Origin: Talpa occidentalis
Taxonomy: Eukaryota; Chordata; Mammalia; Eulipotyphla; Talpidae
Reading direction: 5' to 3'
DNA length: 64,000 nucleotides
Assembly: GCF_014898055.3 (NCBI RefSeq)
Contig: NW_023604295.1
Location: 64,319,730 to 64,383,729 of the forward strand
Within the stretch, counting starts at the first letter, position 1; every line of letters starts with the position of its first letter. Positions 36,935 through 49,211 of the stretch are shown in pieces. Made by a program: the position numbers and the translations under genes. The notes under the pieces are model-generated. The model was not told the DNA's origin. It did no database searches and saw nothing but the letters and a program-made list of their open reading frames with translations.

Positions 36935-37615
36935 GAACTGTTTTTTAAGGGTACACCCTCATTCACTATTGGTGAGACTACAAGCTGGTACAGCCCCTGT
37001 GGAAAATGGTGTGGAGATTTCTTAAGAAAATAAAATGGAAATTCTGTTTGACACAACAATACTATTGTTTAGATATTTATCCAAATAATGAAAACTGTAA
37101 TATGAAAAGATCTATCTATACCTATATATATAGCAGCACTGTTTTTAATTGTCAAACCATGGAACCAACCCAAGTGCCCTTCAACAGATGAGTGGATAGA
37201 AAAAATTTGGAGCATATATTCAACAGAATATTATACAGCTGTGAAGAAAGATGAAATGGTGGCATTTGGCACAAAATAGCTAGAACTTAAGGTGATTATG
37301 TTGAGTAAAATCAGAAAAATGTGAAAGCTATATTTAGGATTGTTTCACTCATCTGCAGAATGTAAATGTCCCCAAAAAGAATTACATAGAAACAATAGAA
37401 GAAATAAAAACTTGAACTTGGCAAAAAGAAGATAGTGATTACCAGAGGGAACAGGGGAAAGGGTGGAGAAGATGGAGGAGGGTGACAGATGGGGTATGGC
37501 CTTGAGTGGTTTAGTGAGGGAAAAAGAAACATAAACACAAAAAAGCAAACAAAAACAAAGATAGTGGCCTGACTCAAAGAAATAGTCAGACATTGCCTTA
37601 AAGTATTTGCATTGA
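36935..37615 (+). mobile_element. L1 fragment, ORF2 C-terminus and 3' UTR
   Basis: It begins in the ORF2 region 'cctcattcactattggtgag ... tggaaaatggtgtggag', runs through 'caaatgcc'-type and 'gagtggatagaaaaaatttgg' segments, 'gaatattatacagctgtg', and a purine-rich 3' UTR ('accagagggaacagggg ... gatggaggagggtgac'). It is broken by frameshifts and stops. A SINE is inserted at its 3' end (37616). Confidence 0.85.
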
Positions 37616-37881
37616 GGGCCTCCCTGGTGGCGCAAGGGTTGAGACACAAATTATGAAGCTATCCACAGCCACTGCAGCACGAGTTTGATTCCCGTCCAGG
37701 GAGCTACCCACATGGAGCAGCAGACCTCTCCTGACTTGCCCGCTGCTCCCTGCAGCAGTGTGCTTTGGTCAATCTGCCTATTCCATTCCCCACTCTGTCT
37801 CTGGTGAATCCTTTCAGCCCCCGTGCCTCTGGCCTGTCCCCCAGCTCTTATATGCATAAATAAATAAATCTTTAAAAAAAT
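37616..37881 (+). mobile_element. tRNA-derived SINE, old subfamily
   Basis: Head GGGCCTCCCTGGTGGCGCAA. Tail TGCATAAATAAATAAATCTTT plus A. A 16-bp target duplication with two mismatches (AAAGTATTTGCATTGA) lies at 37600-37615 and 37882-37897. Confidence 0.93.
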
Positions 37882-37897
37882 AAAGTACTTGCAATGA

Positions 37898-38439
37898 CTT
37901 AAAGCTGCATTAGACAGGCATTTAAAATCTCTAAAGATTTGATAGCTTAAAGAGCTTACAAGCTATAAACCACCACCCTGACAGCAAAGAAAAAAAAAGC
38001 TCAAACTTAAAACCAACACCTCCTCTTGGATCCATCAGAGAATCGAGGTCACAGGCAAGCCACTATTTTCCCAAAAGGAGACAAAGATGAACATAGAGGA
38101 TCAGACTTACTAGAAATAGAAATTGTGCCTGGAGCAAATTACAAACACTTAGGGGGCAAGTCACTAATTTTAGGGAATTGAGTGTGGACTAACATGAGAG
38201 GAAAAAAAATTCCTAGGGCTCACTTCTGTGCACATACTTCTGTGATTTTTTTTTACTTCTGGATCCCCATGGGTTGTCAGGGTAAAGATTAAAAAATCTC
38301 TTCTTGCACTTCCAGCAAGGGGGTGTTGGGCTGGGGTCATTCTTAAATATACTCAGTGTATTCACAAATGCCTTTCTGAAGGCAACTATTTTGCCAGAAT
38401 CTAACAGACTTCATTTTCAACAGGTCCTAAATATCTAGA
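37898..38439. other. unassigned, probably old repeat
   Basis: Text of mixed composition ('cctcctcttggatccatcag', 'ggtcacaggcaagccac', 'gtgcctggagcaaattacaaac') that reads like an old interspersed element rather than unique DNA. I cannot name it. Confidence 0.3.
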
Positions 38440-39265
38440 ATACAGAGCAATAGAAATTATCATTCATCAAAAAGGAAATGAGGGCCTCCCTGGTGGCGCA
38501 GCGGTTGAGCGCTGGGTAAGAAGCTGCCCACAGCCTCCGTAGCGCCGGTTGGATCCCTGGCTGCCTGGCGAGGGTCCCACAGGGCGTGGCAGACCTCTCG
38601 TGCCACGCCTGCTGCTTCCCTCAGCAGTGTATTTCATCAGTCTGTCTGTTCTGTTCCCCACTCTGTCTCTGGAGAATTCCCTCGCCCTCCGCTCTTCTGA
38701 CTCTACCCAGTGCTTATATAAATAAATAAATAAATCTTTAAAAAAAAAAAAAGGGGGGGGGGAAATGAGCTATCAAACCACAAAAAGACATGGAGATAAC
38801 TTGAATATATACTGCTAAGTGAAAAAATCCATTTGAAAAGTCTACCTACTGCATGATTCTAATTATATGATTTTTTGAAAAAGGCAAAACTAGAATGACT
38901 GTAAAAATACCAGTGTTTAACAGGGGCTTGGGGAGAGGGACAGTGATGATTAGGTTGATCCCAGGGCAGAGAAACTATTCTATATGACATAAAAATAGTG
39001 AATAGATGACTTTCTCACATTTGCCAAAACCCATAGACCTGTATGTACATAAAGAATGAACCCTACTGTAAATTATGAACTTTTAATAAATATATCAAGC
39101 TATATTCATCAATAACTAAATTTATCCAGTGGATAAAGATGTTAATAATGGGAATTTAAGTGCACTCAGGACAGAAGGGATATTTGATATTTCTGTGCTT
39201 TTTTGCTTAGTTTTCCTGTAAACCTAAACCTGCTCTAAAAATAGTATATTACTAAATCAAATCAA
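38440..39265 (+). mobile_element. old L1M 3' end, split by a SINE
   Basis: The sequence 'aaaggaaatgagctatcaaaccac' continues across the SINE insertion, followed by 'aagacatggagataactt', 'actgctaagtgaaaaaatcc', 'aaaggcaaaac', 'gaatgaaccctactgtaaatt' and the 3' end 'cctgtaaacctaaacctgctctaaaaa'. This is the standard old-L1M 3' order. Confidence 0.82.
38482..38750 (+). mobile_element. tRNA-derived SINE, middle subfamily
   Basis: Head GGGCCTCCCTGGTGGCGCAG, tail ATAAATAAATAAATCTTT plus A. The target duplication is AAAGGAAATGA (38471-38481); in the right copy its GG has grown to ten G (38753-38762). Confidence 0.93.
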
Positions 39266-40203
39266 AACAAGACAAGACTCTGAAGAGATGAACTGACTTG
39301 CTCTCACTCTTTCAATGATAAAGATAAAAGACACCCAGTGCTCTCATCAAAACTCTGAAGGGGCAATGCCCTAGAAATAGGGGTGGAGCAGATGTACACT
39401 GAATATTAACCACATTATAGCATAGCCACATAGCCATGAGAGCTCTCAATCCCTGGTTGAATGAGTTACTTAGCACCTCATTCCATTCGCCTGAGAGGAA
39501 AGGGAAGGTACTTTCAGGTTTAAAATAACATTATCTGAAGGCCTTACATTTCTTACATACTCAAAGACCAAAGAGCTAAAAAAATTACTTGTCATACCAA
39601 AAACCAAGAAAATGTGACTATTGGTAAAAACAAAGGGTAGTCAATTACCCAAGATACCTGACTGGTCATTATTCACATAGATGCTTTTTTAAAAAAATGT
39701 TTCTTAACTCCTCCTCTCTTAGCTTTTATTCTAGTATATATAACCCCCAGCTTACTTGCTTCACCTATTTTGCTAGAGGCTTTATCAAGAGCTTAATGGC
39801 CTACATTCTGAGAGCTATTCAGTTACATTTTGTCTGTCAGTGCACCCTAGGATGACCACCAAATGTTGATGTAGGTCCTTAACCTCCAAAGATTTCTAAC
39901 TTTAGTGGCTTTTTCTCAGCAGCCTCACTATGCTGGCTCTTAAAATCTATTTAATATTGCTTTTTCTGTCTCCCCTAAACTCCATGTTGCCTTTAATATA
40001 TATTCAGAACCTGCAGGATCTCTATAAATTAGATAAAAGACAATGAACCACTCATTTAGGCCCAGTATGAATTCAGATATTACATTTGGTCTGGGAACTC
40101 CTATTGTTCAGCACAGATCATGGAGGTCATACTATTTGTCCATCACTACTTCAGGATTTGAGGGTCTTTAGATACTTGTTCATTGGCAGTATCGGCTGCC
40201 CTC
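39266..40203. other. unassigned, mixed composition
   Basis: No gene is recognised. The texture (many short coding-like words without frame) suggests a decayed interspersed repeat, but I cannot assign a family. Confidence 0.3.
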
Positions 40204-40219
40204 AGAGTCAATGCTTTAT

Positions 40220-40499
40220 TTATTTATTTTTTATTTATGCATGCAACAACTGGGGGTATAGAAGGCCAGAGGTGCTGGTGAGAGTGTGTGTGTGAAAGGA
40301 TTCACGAGAGACGGAGTGGGGAGTAGAACAGGTGGATTTAGTGCAATACACTGCTAAAGGGAGCAGTATGCGAGACAGGAGGGGTCTGTTGCACCATATG
40401 TGGGTTAACTACCTGGCTGGGGATCAAACTCATGCCACAGTGGCCAGTGATAGCTTGATAGTGCTGAGACTTAACCACTGCACCACCAGAGAGGCCTCT
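40220..40499 (-). mobile_element. tRNA-derived SINE, old subfamily
   Basis: TGCATGCAACAACTGGGGG-type tail side, GATAGC segment in the head, plus a private GTGTGTGTGTG patch. A 16-bp target duplication with three mismatches (AGAGTCAATGCTTTAT) lies at 40204-40219 and 40500-40515. This is one of the most diverged copies. Confidence 0.88.
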
Positions 40500-40515
40500 A
40501 GAGCTAAAGCTTTAT

Positions 40516-41779
40516 ATTCTTCTGTATGTATTGGCTTACCTTTACTATAGAATTGTGTTGCTATAATCTCATTTACTTTGAATATATTCAAAATATTCAA
40601 AAATATTAATGAGAATAATTAATTTCCTTGACTGTTAAATAGAAGGGAATTTAAGCTTTAGGAATGCTTGATAACAAATTGCTTCCAAAAACAAATACAA
40701 TAAAATGCAGATACTTATTATATAATAAGAAAATTTAACTGTTTCCTTATATTTTACAAATAAAATATTGATAATTGGTGCAATGTGTTTTAATATTTTT
40801 GAGAAATGTGTAAATTAACTAGAATAAAATATAAAATATTTTATCATATCAGGATACAACTGTGGTAAGCATAAACTCAAATATATAAAAAATAAAACTA
40901 AAGATTTATAATTTATATTGCATATAATTGATATATTATTATGTTCCATAAATAAGTATAATATTGAGAAATATTTGCAGCAATCTAAGTTTGAAAACTC
41001 ATATGAATCTATATGTATATATAAACAAAGACAACATACATATTTACAAATTTTAAAAATCACAGTCCTATATAGAATTATGAAATTATAGAAGAAGTAT
41101 AACAGGGAAACACTAAACAGACCAAGTGGGTATCATTTTCAAATATTTTTATAAAATATAATTATTTTAAGAAAATTTATTTTTGCCTTCTAATTTAAAA
41201 TGATTTTATTTATATACAGTATAAATAACACCACTATTTTAAAAGAACTTCACACAGTGTGATTTTGTAGAAAATAAGAAAATGAAGTTTTTTCATGTCT
41301 TGTGTGATTCACATTTAAGAAATTATGAAAAAAATCTGTAAAATTTATTTACACAAGATGAAAATAATTTAAGTGACCCAGAAATTAGAAGTTAGTTAAA
41401 TAAGCCATCATCTTCACATAATATTATAAATTAAGTTACATATTCAAATACATATTCACATTCATATATCTATAATCACATCTTGGTATATGGTGCATAT
41501 ATTTATGTTTGTGCATATTATGGGTATATTTTGTATATCTATAAATGTATAATATACACATGCAGATGTTATAACTATGCAATTGTATAGCTGGTATAAT
41601 ATCTACAAATGTAAATACATATATGTCAATATATTTAAATGCAGTCTCATTATAAGAGGAAATGCATTCTGTGAGTACACACAGACACCAGATATACTGG
41701 GAAAAAAAGATACTAGTGATACTGAGAGGTGAATTTATGAAAATATAATTTTGAGCATTTTATTTTCTGCTAAGATACA
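40516..41779. other. very AT-rich unassigned DNA
   Basis: Low-complexity TATA/CATAT runs at about 41440-41640. No gene is recognised. Confidence 0.5.
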
Positions 41780-41985
41780 CCTATATTGTGGCAGGTGACA
41801 TCTCACTTGTTTCATTGAAGTGTGTGTTCAACTCTTTCAAGTCTCTGTTTTCTTGGTAATACAGTTGATCAGTTCTTTATATAGTCTAGATAAAAGTCCT
41901 TTATCAGATGCATGATTTGCAAATATTTACTCCCAATCTGTTTGTCCTTTCATTCTTTTAGTAGTGCCATTCCCTATGTTAGTGA
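41780..41985. mobile_element. L1M-derived fragment (probable)
   Basis: It contains the familiar segment 'agtctagataaaagtccttt', 'atcagatgcatgatttgcaa', 'atatttactcccaatctgtt', which is common in old L1-derived repeats. Orientation is not assigned. Confidence 0.55.
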
Positions 41986-44434
41986 TGCTTTATGATATAG
42001 TGCATTATCATATTTTATGTATCATGTATTAGGTGACTGAAAACACTTATGATATATACAAACAGGTTAAGTTCATAAATATGATTGGATTTCACTGTTT
42101 TTACTCATGATTTCTAATGTATTATCTAGTGAAACTTCAAGTACATTTAAAACAAGAATTGACTTTTTGGTAATGGATTCTCTTTAAGAATGATTCATTA
42201 TCTACAGCCATTTCTAAATATGGTGTATAGTGACTATTGTTTTTTAAAAAAGTTCTGTATCTCATCAAATGCTCATTTAAACAAGTTTTCTTTGTACTTT
42301 ATTATACCTACTGCTATGAAAATTATTCAAATTAAATTGAGATAATAACCATGGAAAAGATGAGCTAGTAAAGATCTTTGTGCTTAGAAGAAAAGAAAGA
42401 AAATGTCAACGTACATTTTTATCTGCAGTGCTGTAAAAGAAAATCTTTTAAAGCTGTCTCTATGCTCAAATATAAAACATGCAAACAAAAAAAAGGAGTC
42501 AGAATCAGTTTTGAAGAATACTTTCATTTTGACTTATTTTAAGACATTTTCTAGTTTCTCTTTTCTCTGTTCATGTTGAATTACAGGAAATCTTTATAGA
42601 AAAACAATTTTCTTTTTGAGAAACAAAGTAATATAGAAATTTGCTTTCTAGTGAATAAAGTAGAAAGGCAGGTGTGGAATATTTATGCTGTCTGTGACCT
42701 TTCTTTATTTTCTTTAAGAAGAAAAACATGTTGGAATGAAAATGCATCTTCAAGAAAATCTTTTATTTATTTGTTTTTCAAATTCAGTAATTTAAATGTC
42801 CCTATTTCTCCATGAAAGCAAAATAAAACATCAGTATTTTCTATATAAATTTCAAATATTTGCTTTTTTATAGTTATGTTTATGTCCACACCTAATCTAT
42901 CTTAACTTGTTTCTTCTAGTTTGTGAAAAGAACAACAACAAAGATGAATTCAAACATCTATATCATCTTTAAAGAACTTCTGATAAAAAATGAGTCTTTG
43001 AAATGATGAATTAAAGAACTTAGGAAACTTTTCTAAAATTGCTAATTTTGAGTTTAAGACATATGATGATGCTATATATTATTTTAATGAATTGTATTGA
43101 ATTATTTCTAATATTATGAGAGTTGTGTATGTACATCCATGCTAATTTCATAGAGAAAAAAGAATGTTTTGTTTTATAATAACAATACATATTTAATGCT
43201 TATTATTATTTGAAGGGGAATGAGGAAAGATAAATTCTATTTATAGTTCTGTTATTCACTTCCTGTATAACATTGGACTTTTTAATTTTCCTAAATCTTC
43301 CTTTCATTTTTTAAGACTCATTCATTTTTAATATTTTTCTGAACTATATGGGATGTTTTGAAATGTTGCCTGTAAACACATTTTGGTCCTTGGGTTTTTT
43401 AGTGATGAAATCAACAGTAAAGTAACATCTTTATAATTAAACAAACATCTATCTAACAAAACTAACATAATCTCTTTGCTACTAAAAAGAAGCTTAATAC
43501 TAAATCTAAGAACAAAGTAATGTAGGCACTGAAAATAAACTAAAGATGTAGAATCTTCTTCACTGGTAATAAATTGCAGATAATAGTAAAATGTGTCAAA
43601 CTGCCAAAACCAAATTACTGAATATTATAAAACACATCAGTTTTTATTTTAAGTTATTTACTAAATACATAAAATACTCCCTTTAAACATAATCTTTATG
43701 TTTACATCACTTGGCTTTCTCATGCACATATCAGCTGTGACCATTTAACTTGCATGAAGCTGGAGAAGTGTCAGCCTCTGGACCTTGTAATTACTAATTA
43801 CCATGAAATTGGCCTCAGTCACCTAGAGTTTAATTGAAGCAGCATGGATCTCTGTGCAGGTGAAAAGTTTATTGAATGCTTATTTTGTTACATCAAGCTG
43901 AAAATGTTAAATGATAAGCCAAAGTACTTCTTAAATCAATATGGGACATGTCTCAATTATCAATGGTGAGACTTTTCAACCTGCATTGTTGATAATGTGT
44001 GTGTATGTGCTATAGTTAACTATGTATAAGCAATAGTCAACTGAAAATCAAACCTCAATGGAATTTCAACTTGTCAGTGGATTGTTGTGTTCTAATCTTT
44101 TTGAGGACTGGTTGTGTGTTTGTAAAAATTTGGTTTAAATGTCCATTGGGGTGACTTTAAATATCTAATTTTAGATATACAATAATAGGGTAAAAAATTA
44201 TATAAAATTTTTAAATTGTATTTTTAGTACAAATTCAGTATTAATTTATCAGACTGCAAAATGCAAAATGTGCCAGAAATTTTAATCTCTATCAGTTTAA
44301 TTGGAAATTCAATTAAATTTGTTTTCTGTTTCTTCTCAATGTTCAAACAAGTTTTTATCCACTGTAAAGGTTCATACACTACCTGAAATTCAAAGATAAT
44401 AATTTTGAAGTTAAATGGTTCTCAATGAAAATAT
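41986..44434. other. AT-rich unassigned DNA with a possible conserved element
   Basis: About 2.4 kb without a recognised gene. About 43690-43870 is more complex and holds TAATTACTAATTAC (homeodomain-type sites). A 60-bp segment at 43663-43722 recurs at 45616-45675. Confidence 0.4.
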
Positions 44435-45675
44435 TCTTATATTTTAGGAGTTTTATTGAGATATAATTCAAATATTCAATAATTCAGTTGCACAGTTTTT
44501 TTTTTTAAATTTCACGTCCTTGTGAAACTTTCACCAAATTTAATTTTACAACATTACTCCTGATAAAATGGAGTAGCAGACACACATTAGCAGACACACA
44601 TTATTTCCCACCTAATCCCTTCCCTAGGCAGCATGCAATCTATTTTTTATTCCTATAAACTTGTCTATTTTAGATATTTCATGTAAATATAGTCATATAT
44701 TAAGTGGCCTTTGGTGATTGACCTGTTTTAGCATAATGGTACATCAATGTATGATGTACCATTCCTTTTTATTGGTGAATAATATTGTATTATATGGATG
44801 TGCCACATTTTAAAAATAAATTTGTTTGTTAATTAACTGTTGGATTGTGTCAACTTTTTGATTATCATAAATAAGGTGGCTCTGAATTTTTGAGTGCAAG
44901 TTTTTGTAAGGATGTTTGTTTTCATATGTCTGGTCTGTATACCTAAGAATGGAATTACTGGTAACTCTATATTTAACAGACTATTTGCAGACTATTTGCA
45001 AAGGCCTTTGCTCCATTTAACATTTTTACTCACTACTCATGAAGTTTACTCTTTCTTTCCAGACTCACCAAATCTTAACATTTTTGATGATAAAATGAGA
45101 TTCCCAATGCAAATACTTAGCTTAATGCACACTTTTTCAGAACCACTGATTTTTACTATAGCATCAGTCAAGTTTCCCAATAAATATACACTGAGAAGCG
45201 TTCACATTGAAGGTTAGATATGATCTTTTAGAATTGACCTTGGTCTCCTTAAGATAGATATGAAGTGTTTGAGGTCCAGTAAATATGTGAAGATAGCTAC
45301 ATTCAATTTTATTCACAAATAGTGCTTTGGAAAGGTAAACATGTACATTTTTATTTTGAGAGATTGATTTTTTTTCCCTAGGTATGTAAATATATTACAA
45401 AATAATAAGAATGTATTTTCTATAGTTCCTATAGTTCCAATGAAATTGTAATACGTGCACCTGAGTTAACAACTGTAGCAATTTCTATATATAACCAACC
45501 CTATGTATTGTGAGTTGCACTGTCCCACTTTGGCTGCAACACAATTTGATTTCAGTTTTCCCTACCTCCTTCTGCCTCACCTTTGCTCCTGATGCAGGCA
45601 GTAGCCATTGTTATTAGATACATAAAATACTTCATTTAAACATAGTTTTCATGTTTACATCACTTGGCATTGTCA
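43663..45675. repeat. 60-bp dispersed repeat pair
   Basis: 43663-43722 and 45616-45675 agree at 52 of 60 positions without gaps, in the same orientation, both with the core ATGTTTACATCACTTGGC. Flanks do not match. Confidence 0.9.
44435..45060 (-). mobile_element. old L1M fragment
   Basis: The plus strand shows the antisense L1M order: 'gagttttattgagatataattc', 'cttgtgaaactttcacc', 'tccttttttattggtgaat'-type, 'tatatggatgtgccacatt', 'gtgcaagtttttgtaagg' and 'ctaagaatggaattactgg'. Two short slippage duplications lie inside (TAGCAGACACACAT, from 44574, period 14; CAGACTATTTG near 44978-45000, period 12). Confidence 0.8.
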
Positions 45676-48600
45676 GACTGCAAAATACAGAAAGCACATT
45701 TTATCCCTTTATATTTTAGGGGTTATTGACTTTCCTTTTCTGCAGTTTAGCTGTGAATATATGCAGGAGGGAGGTCCAGTATCTTCACCCTTTAGTCACC
45801 TTGCCGGACTCCAAGGTACATTTTCTTTAAATTGCCACTGACTTTTGATGCTAGCCTCACATATTTTGGGGTTGATATTATACATATGACTAACAAATCA
45901 AGTTGTTCTTTCCTCCAGAACACTTTTGTTGTATATCTATTCATTTCTCTTTATCATGTTTTCTGTATTCAAATGCGCTTCATTTGAATTTTTTCCACTA
46001 TAGACATAGGACTATGGAAATTAGCAACTTGATGGCTTTGCATGATTGCTGAATTAATCACATGATTGTTTTGCACAAGAAATTCCAAGTGTAAATATCT
46101 TGATTAGATTCATATTCTCAGGCTAAGTTCTGAAAACTTTATTATTGAAAAAGTAAATTTACATTTAAATGCACTCCTGCTACAGCTACAATTTAGCCCT
46201 GTCAACAAAAATTAAGCTTTTATATGCAAATGTCTAATCTGAGGGAGTGACAATCAGGTATGATGTATAGGACTTTCAATTTGATGTTAGTTAATACTTT
46301 CTGAAAAAGCAGATAATTATAAGCTACAGACTAAAGGCTTGTGAACTTGAAAGCCATTACATAAAAACTTCTAAATTGAGTTTCCCAAGTTTGTAAAGAG
46401 AACTTGCATTTGATTATTATGTAAATAAAATGTTGAAGAGGAAAAAAGGAAATGATCTTGGAAGGAAGAAAAGGGATGAAGTGATAATATATGAGATGTG
46501 ACTGGACTACAGGATTTCAGATTAACATCCCCAATAAGTGTTATGCTGTGTGTTTATGAAATATTGTATGTTATTTTAAATTCATACTTTTTTGAATTAC
46601 TGTATCATCAAACATTTAATGGGAGGAGGTTTGTCCTAAATTGATATTGATAACATTAGTGAATACTAATAAAAATGTATTCAATAGCATATTCTTGTGT
46701 ATACTTTGTACAATAAAAGATTATAAAAAGAAATAAGCCACTGGATTTAGAAAAAATATTCCAAAAATTTGGTCAAAAGCAGGTCATTAAAGTGACTGAC
46801 TACTTGATGGAAGTTATTTTGTCAAGTTTTAGCCAATAGATTATCTATTATAAGTACAAATAAGATAAATATTGAAAAACAAAATAAGATGGCAAAACAA
46901 AAAAATTACTAAAGGAATCTTTAAAATTTGGTCTATGTACTTACAGTTTATATTTTAAAATGTGTCTTTCTTTAATCCCTTTACCATGCTTAGTTTCATG
47001 AAGTTTGTTGGTTGCTGTTGGTTTTGTTTTCTGAATCAAATGCTCATGTTCTGGTGATTTGAAATATGTTGAAGGAAATGAGACCGGTTTGGGAAGTACT
47101 GATAAATACAGAAAAGCCAATGAAAGCATTCAGGCTTAAAATAATTTTTTTCAGTATGATGACTATGGTTATTCAAGTCAAGGTTCAAGAGCCTTAGCAA
47201 CAGAAGCAGTTGGGATGTTAAACTGGAGCAATAAATTAAAAAGAGAAAATGTGTTATGCCAAAAGATTTGGAGAAGGTTTGTGAATTATTCTTAGATCTT
47301 AAGTCTATATAGAGAGAGTTGTTAATACATGTAGATATATAAACTTCATTCTTGCCTCAACTTTTGTAGAGTGTGTATTGCTTTTATGATTATGATTCAA
47401 ATTCTTCCTCAAACCTGAGCACTCAGTATACAATTCATTTTGCTATTTGGTTGTGAAGTATTTCAGTGTTAATGGTAATTTTAGGTGACTATTTTCATGC
47501 CTTTGTGATTTTCACTCTTACATGATTTTTTTACTTTAAAATTTTTTGTGTTACTTGCTTTGTACATGTAACACAATTAAATATACATTTATGTGTCTGG
47601 TAAGATTCTTTTTATTTCTATCGTGTTTGTAAAATTTGGAAAAAACCCTGCTTCAGCATCTATATGGATGCAAACTACAAATTAAGATAGGAAAATACAG
47701 ATATGTTTAAACATACAATGATATAAAAATGCACATAAATGTAAATATTTTCAGTATATTTGTGAGAATATAATCTTAAAATTAGAAAAATAAAATAGAA
47801 ACAAATATTATTAGTTCATAAAATGAAGATTCTAACCATGGAAACCTATCAATGTAGTTTTGGGGCAGAGAGAGGTTCAGGGTCGGGACAGGCTAACTTT
47901 GGTGAGCAGCAAAATGGAAGACTTTGAGATGGTCCTCTCGAAAGAGGGACAGTCTTAGTAACACAGGATAATTCAGAAATGATGAAATTGAACCAAATAT
48001 TAATAACAAATAGTAGGAAAAAAAGAGTTTAGATTTTCAAGTAACGTTAGAAATATATCAATGACACAACAATAAGTGTTCCAAACAGAACAAAAAGGGA
48101 AATCAATAAAACAGCAAAAATGCAATATGAAAATAAAATATGTTGTGTGACCACACAATGATAGCTGAAGAAAATTAAGTGAGAAAATAAAGCCCTCCGA
48201 GAGTAATGAAAATAGGCTACTTTTTGGAGCATTTGAATTGGTTTAAAGTTGAAGCACACTTTGCAATCAATGGCCAACCTAGTTGAAGCAAAAATATACT
48301 GTGAAAAAAGAACAAGCCACTCGTTATATACTCCATGTACTAGTAAGTACTCCATTTCAATGTATCATCTGTAAAAAAAGTCAACTTTGTGAGCTCATCT
48401 TACATATATTCGATACTGTACTAAAAATAAAGCCTTAGAATTGTTATTAAAATTAATAATCTTTTAGTCACAATATTTTGTCTTAAAGACAATAAATTAA
48501 TATATAAATTTATGATTATCATTTCTTGATCATTACACATTGTCTAAAATTCTTTGACAACACATCTAAATCGAGCTGTTATTGTTGGTGACAAGCTAAC

Positions 48601-48900
48601 CTTGTGTACATCTCTGATTACTTCCTATGGATTTAATTTTAAATTTACAATTTAAAAATTGAAGAGAAAAATGTAATAGGCTTCTCAAATCCAATTTAAT
48701 ATTTTTTTGAGCTAACATTGGTTTATAATACTGTATTCCATTTAGAGGTATAGATTCACATCTCTTTCTACAGAGAAATATTATGTAATGCTGATAAAGG
48801 CAGTAATTCTTTTCTTAGTCCTTGCATACATGTCAAAAATATGACATTTTTTCAATAAAATACTATGTCAGATATTAAAGTGGCTATGAAATAGCATGTT
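45061..48900. other. AT-rich unassigned DNA
   Basis: About 3.8 kb without a recognised gene or repeat except the paired segments listed. A slightly GC-richer patch lies at about 47850-47960. The open frame at 48355-48047 (minus, 102 codons) is hydrophobic by AT content and matches nothing known. Confidence 0.45.
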
Positions 48901-48917
48901 ACAAATGAGACGTTATT

Positions 48918-49194
48918 GGGCCTCCCTGGTGGCGCAAGGGGTTAAGCACAGCACTACAGCACTATGAAGCTATCTCAGCCTCTGCAGCACTAGTTCCATC
49001 CCCAGCCAGCCAGGGAGCTGCCCACATGGCAGAGCAGACCTCTTCTGGCTCGCCCGCTGCTCCCCTGGACAGTGTATTTCAGTCAGTCTGCCTGTTCTGT
49101 TCCTCACTCTGTCATTGTGAATCCTCTCACCCCCCCACACCTCTGGCCTGTACCCCAGTTCTTGTATGCATAAATAAATAAATCTTTTAAAAAA
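48918..49194 (+). mobile_element. tRNA-derived SINE, old subfamily
   Basis: Head GGGCCTCCCTGGTGGCGCAA, old form with a small ACAGCACT duplication after the A box. Tail TGCATAAATAAATAAATCTTTT plus A. A 17-bp target duplication with one mismatch (ACAAATGAGACGTTATT) lies at 48901-48917 and 49195-49211. Confidence 0.95.
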
Positions 49195-49211
49195 ACAAAT
49201 GAGAAGTTATT

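Noticed and set aside
36530..37033. 167-codon plus-strand open frame, the longest in the window
   Set aside because: Most of it is the antisense of a SINE joined to L1 sequence; its Arg/Pro/Gly-rich part recurs at every SINE copy on the same strand.
43663..45675. The 60-bp pair as LTRs of one element
   Set aside because: Similarity stops after 60 bases on both sides, there are no TG/CA ends, and the DNA between them holds an L1M fossil.
47850..47960. Slightly GC-richer patch as a promoter or CpG island
   Set aside because: Too short and only a couple of CpG sites.
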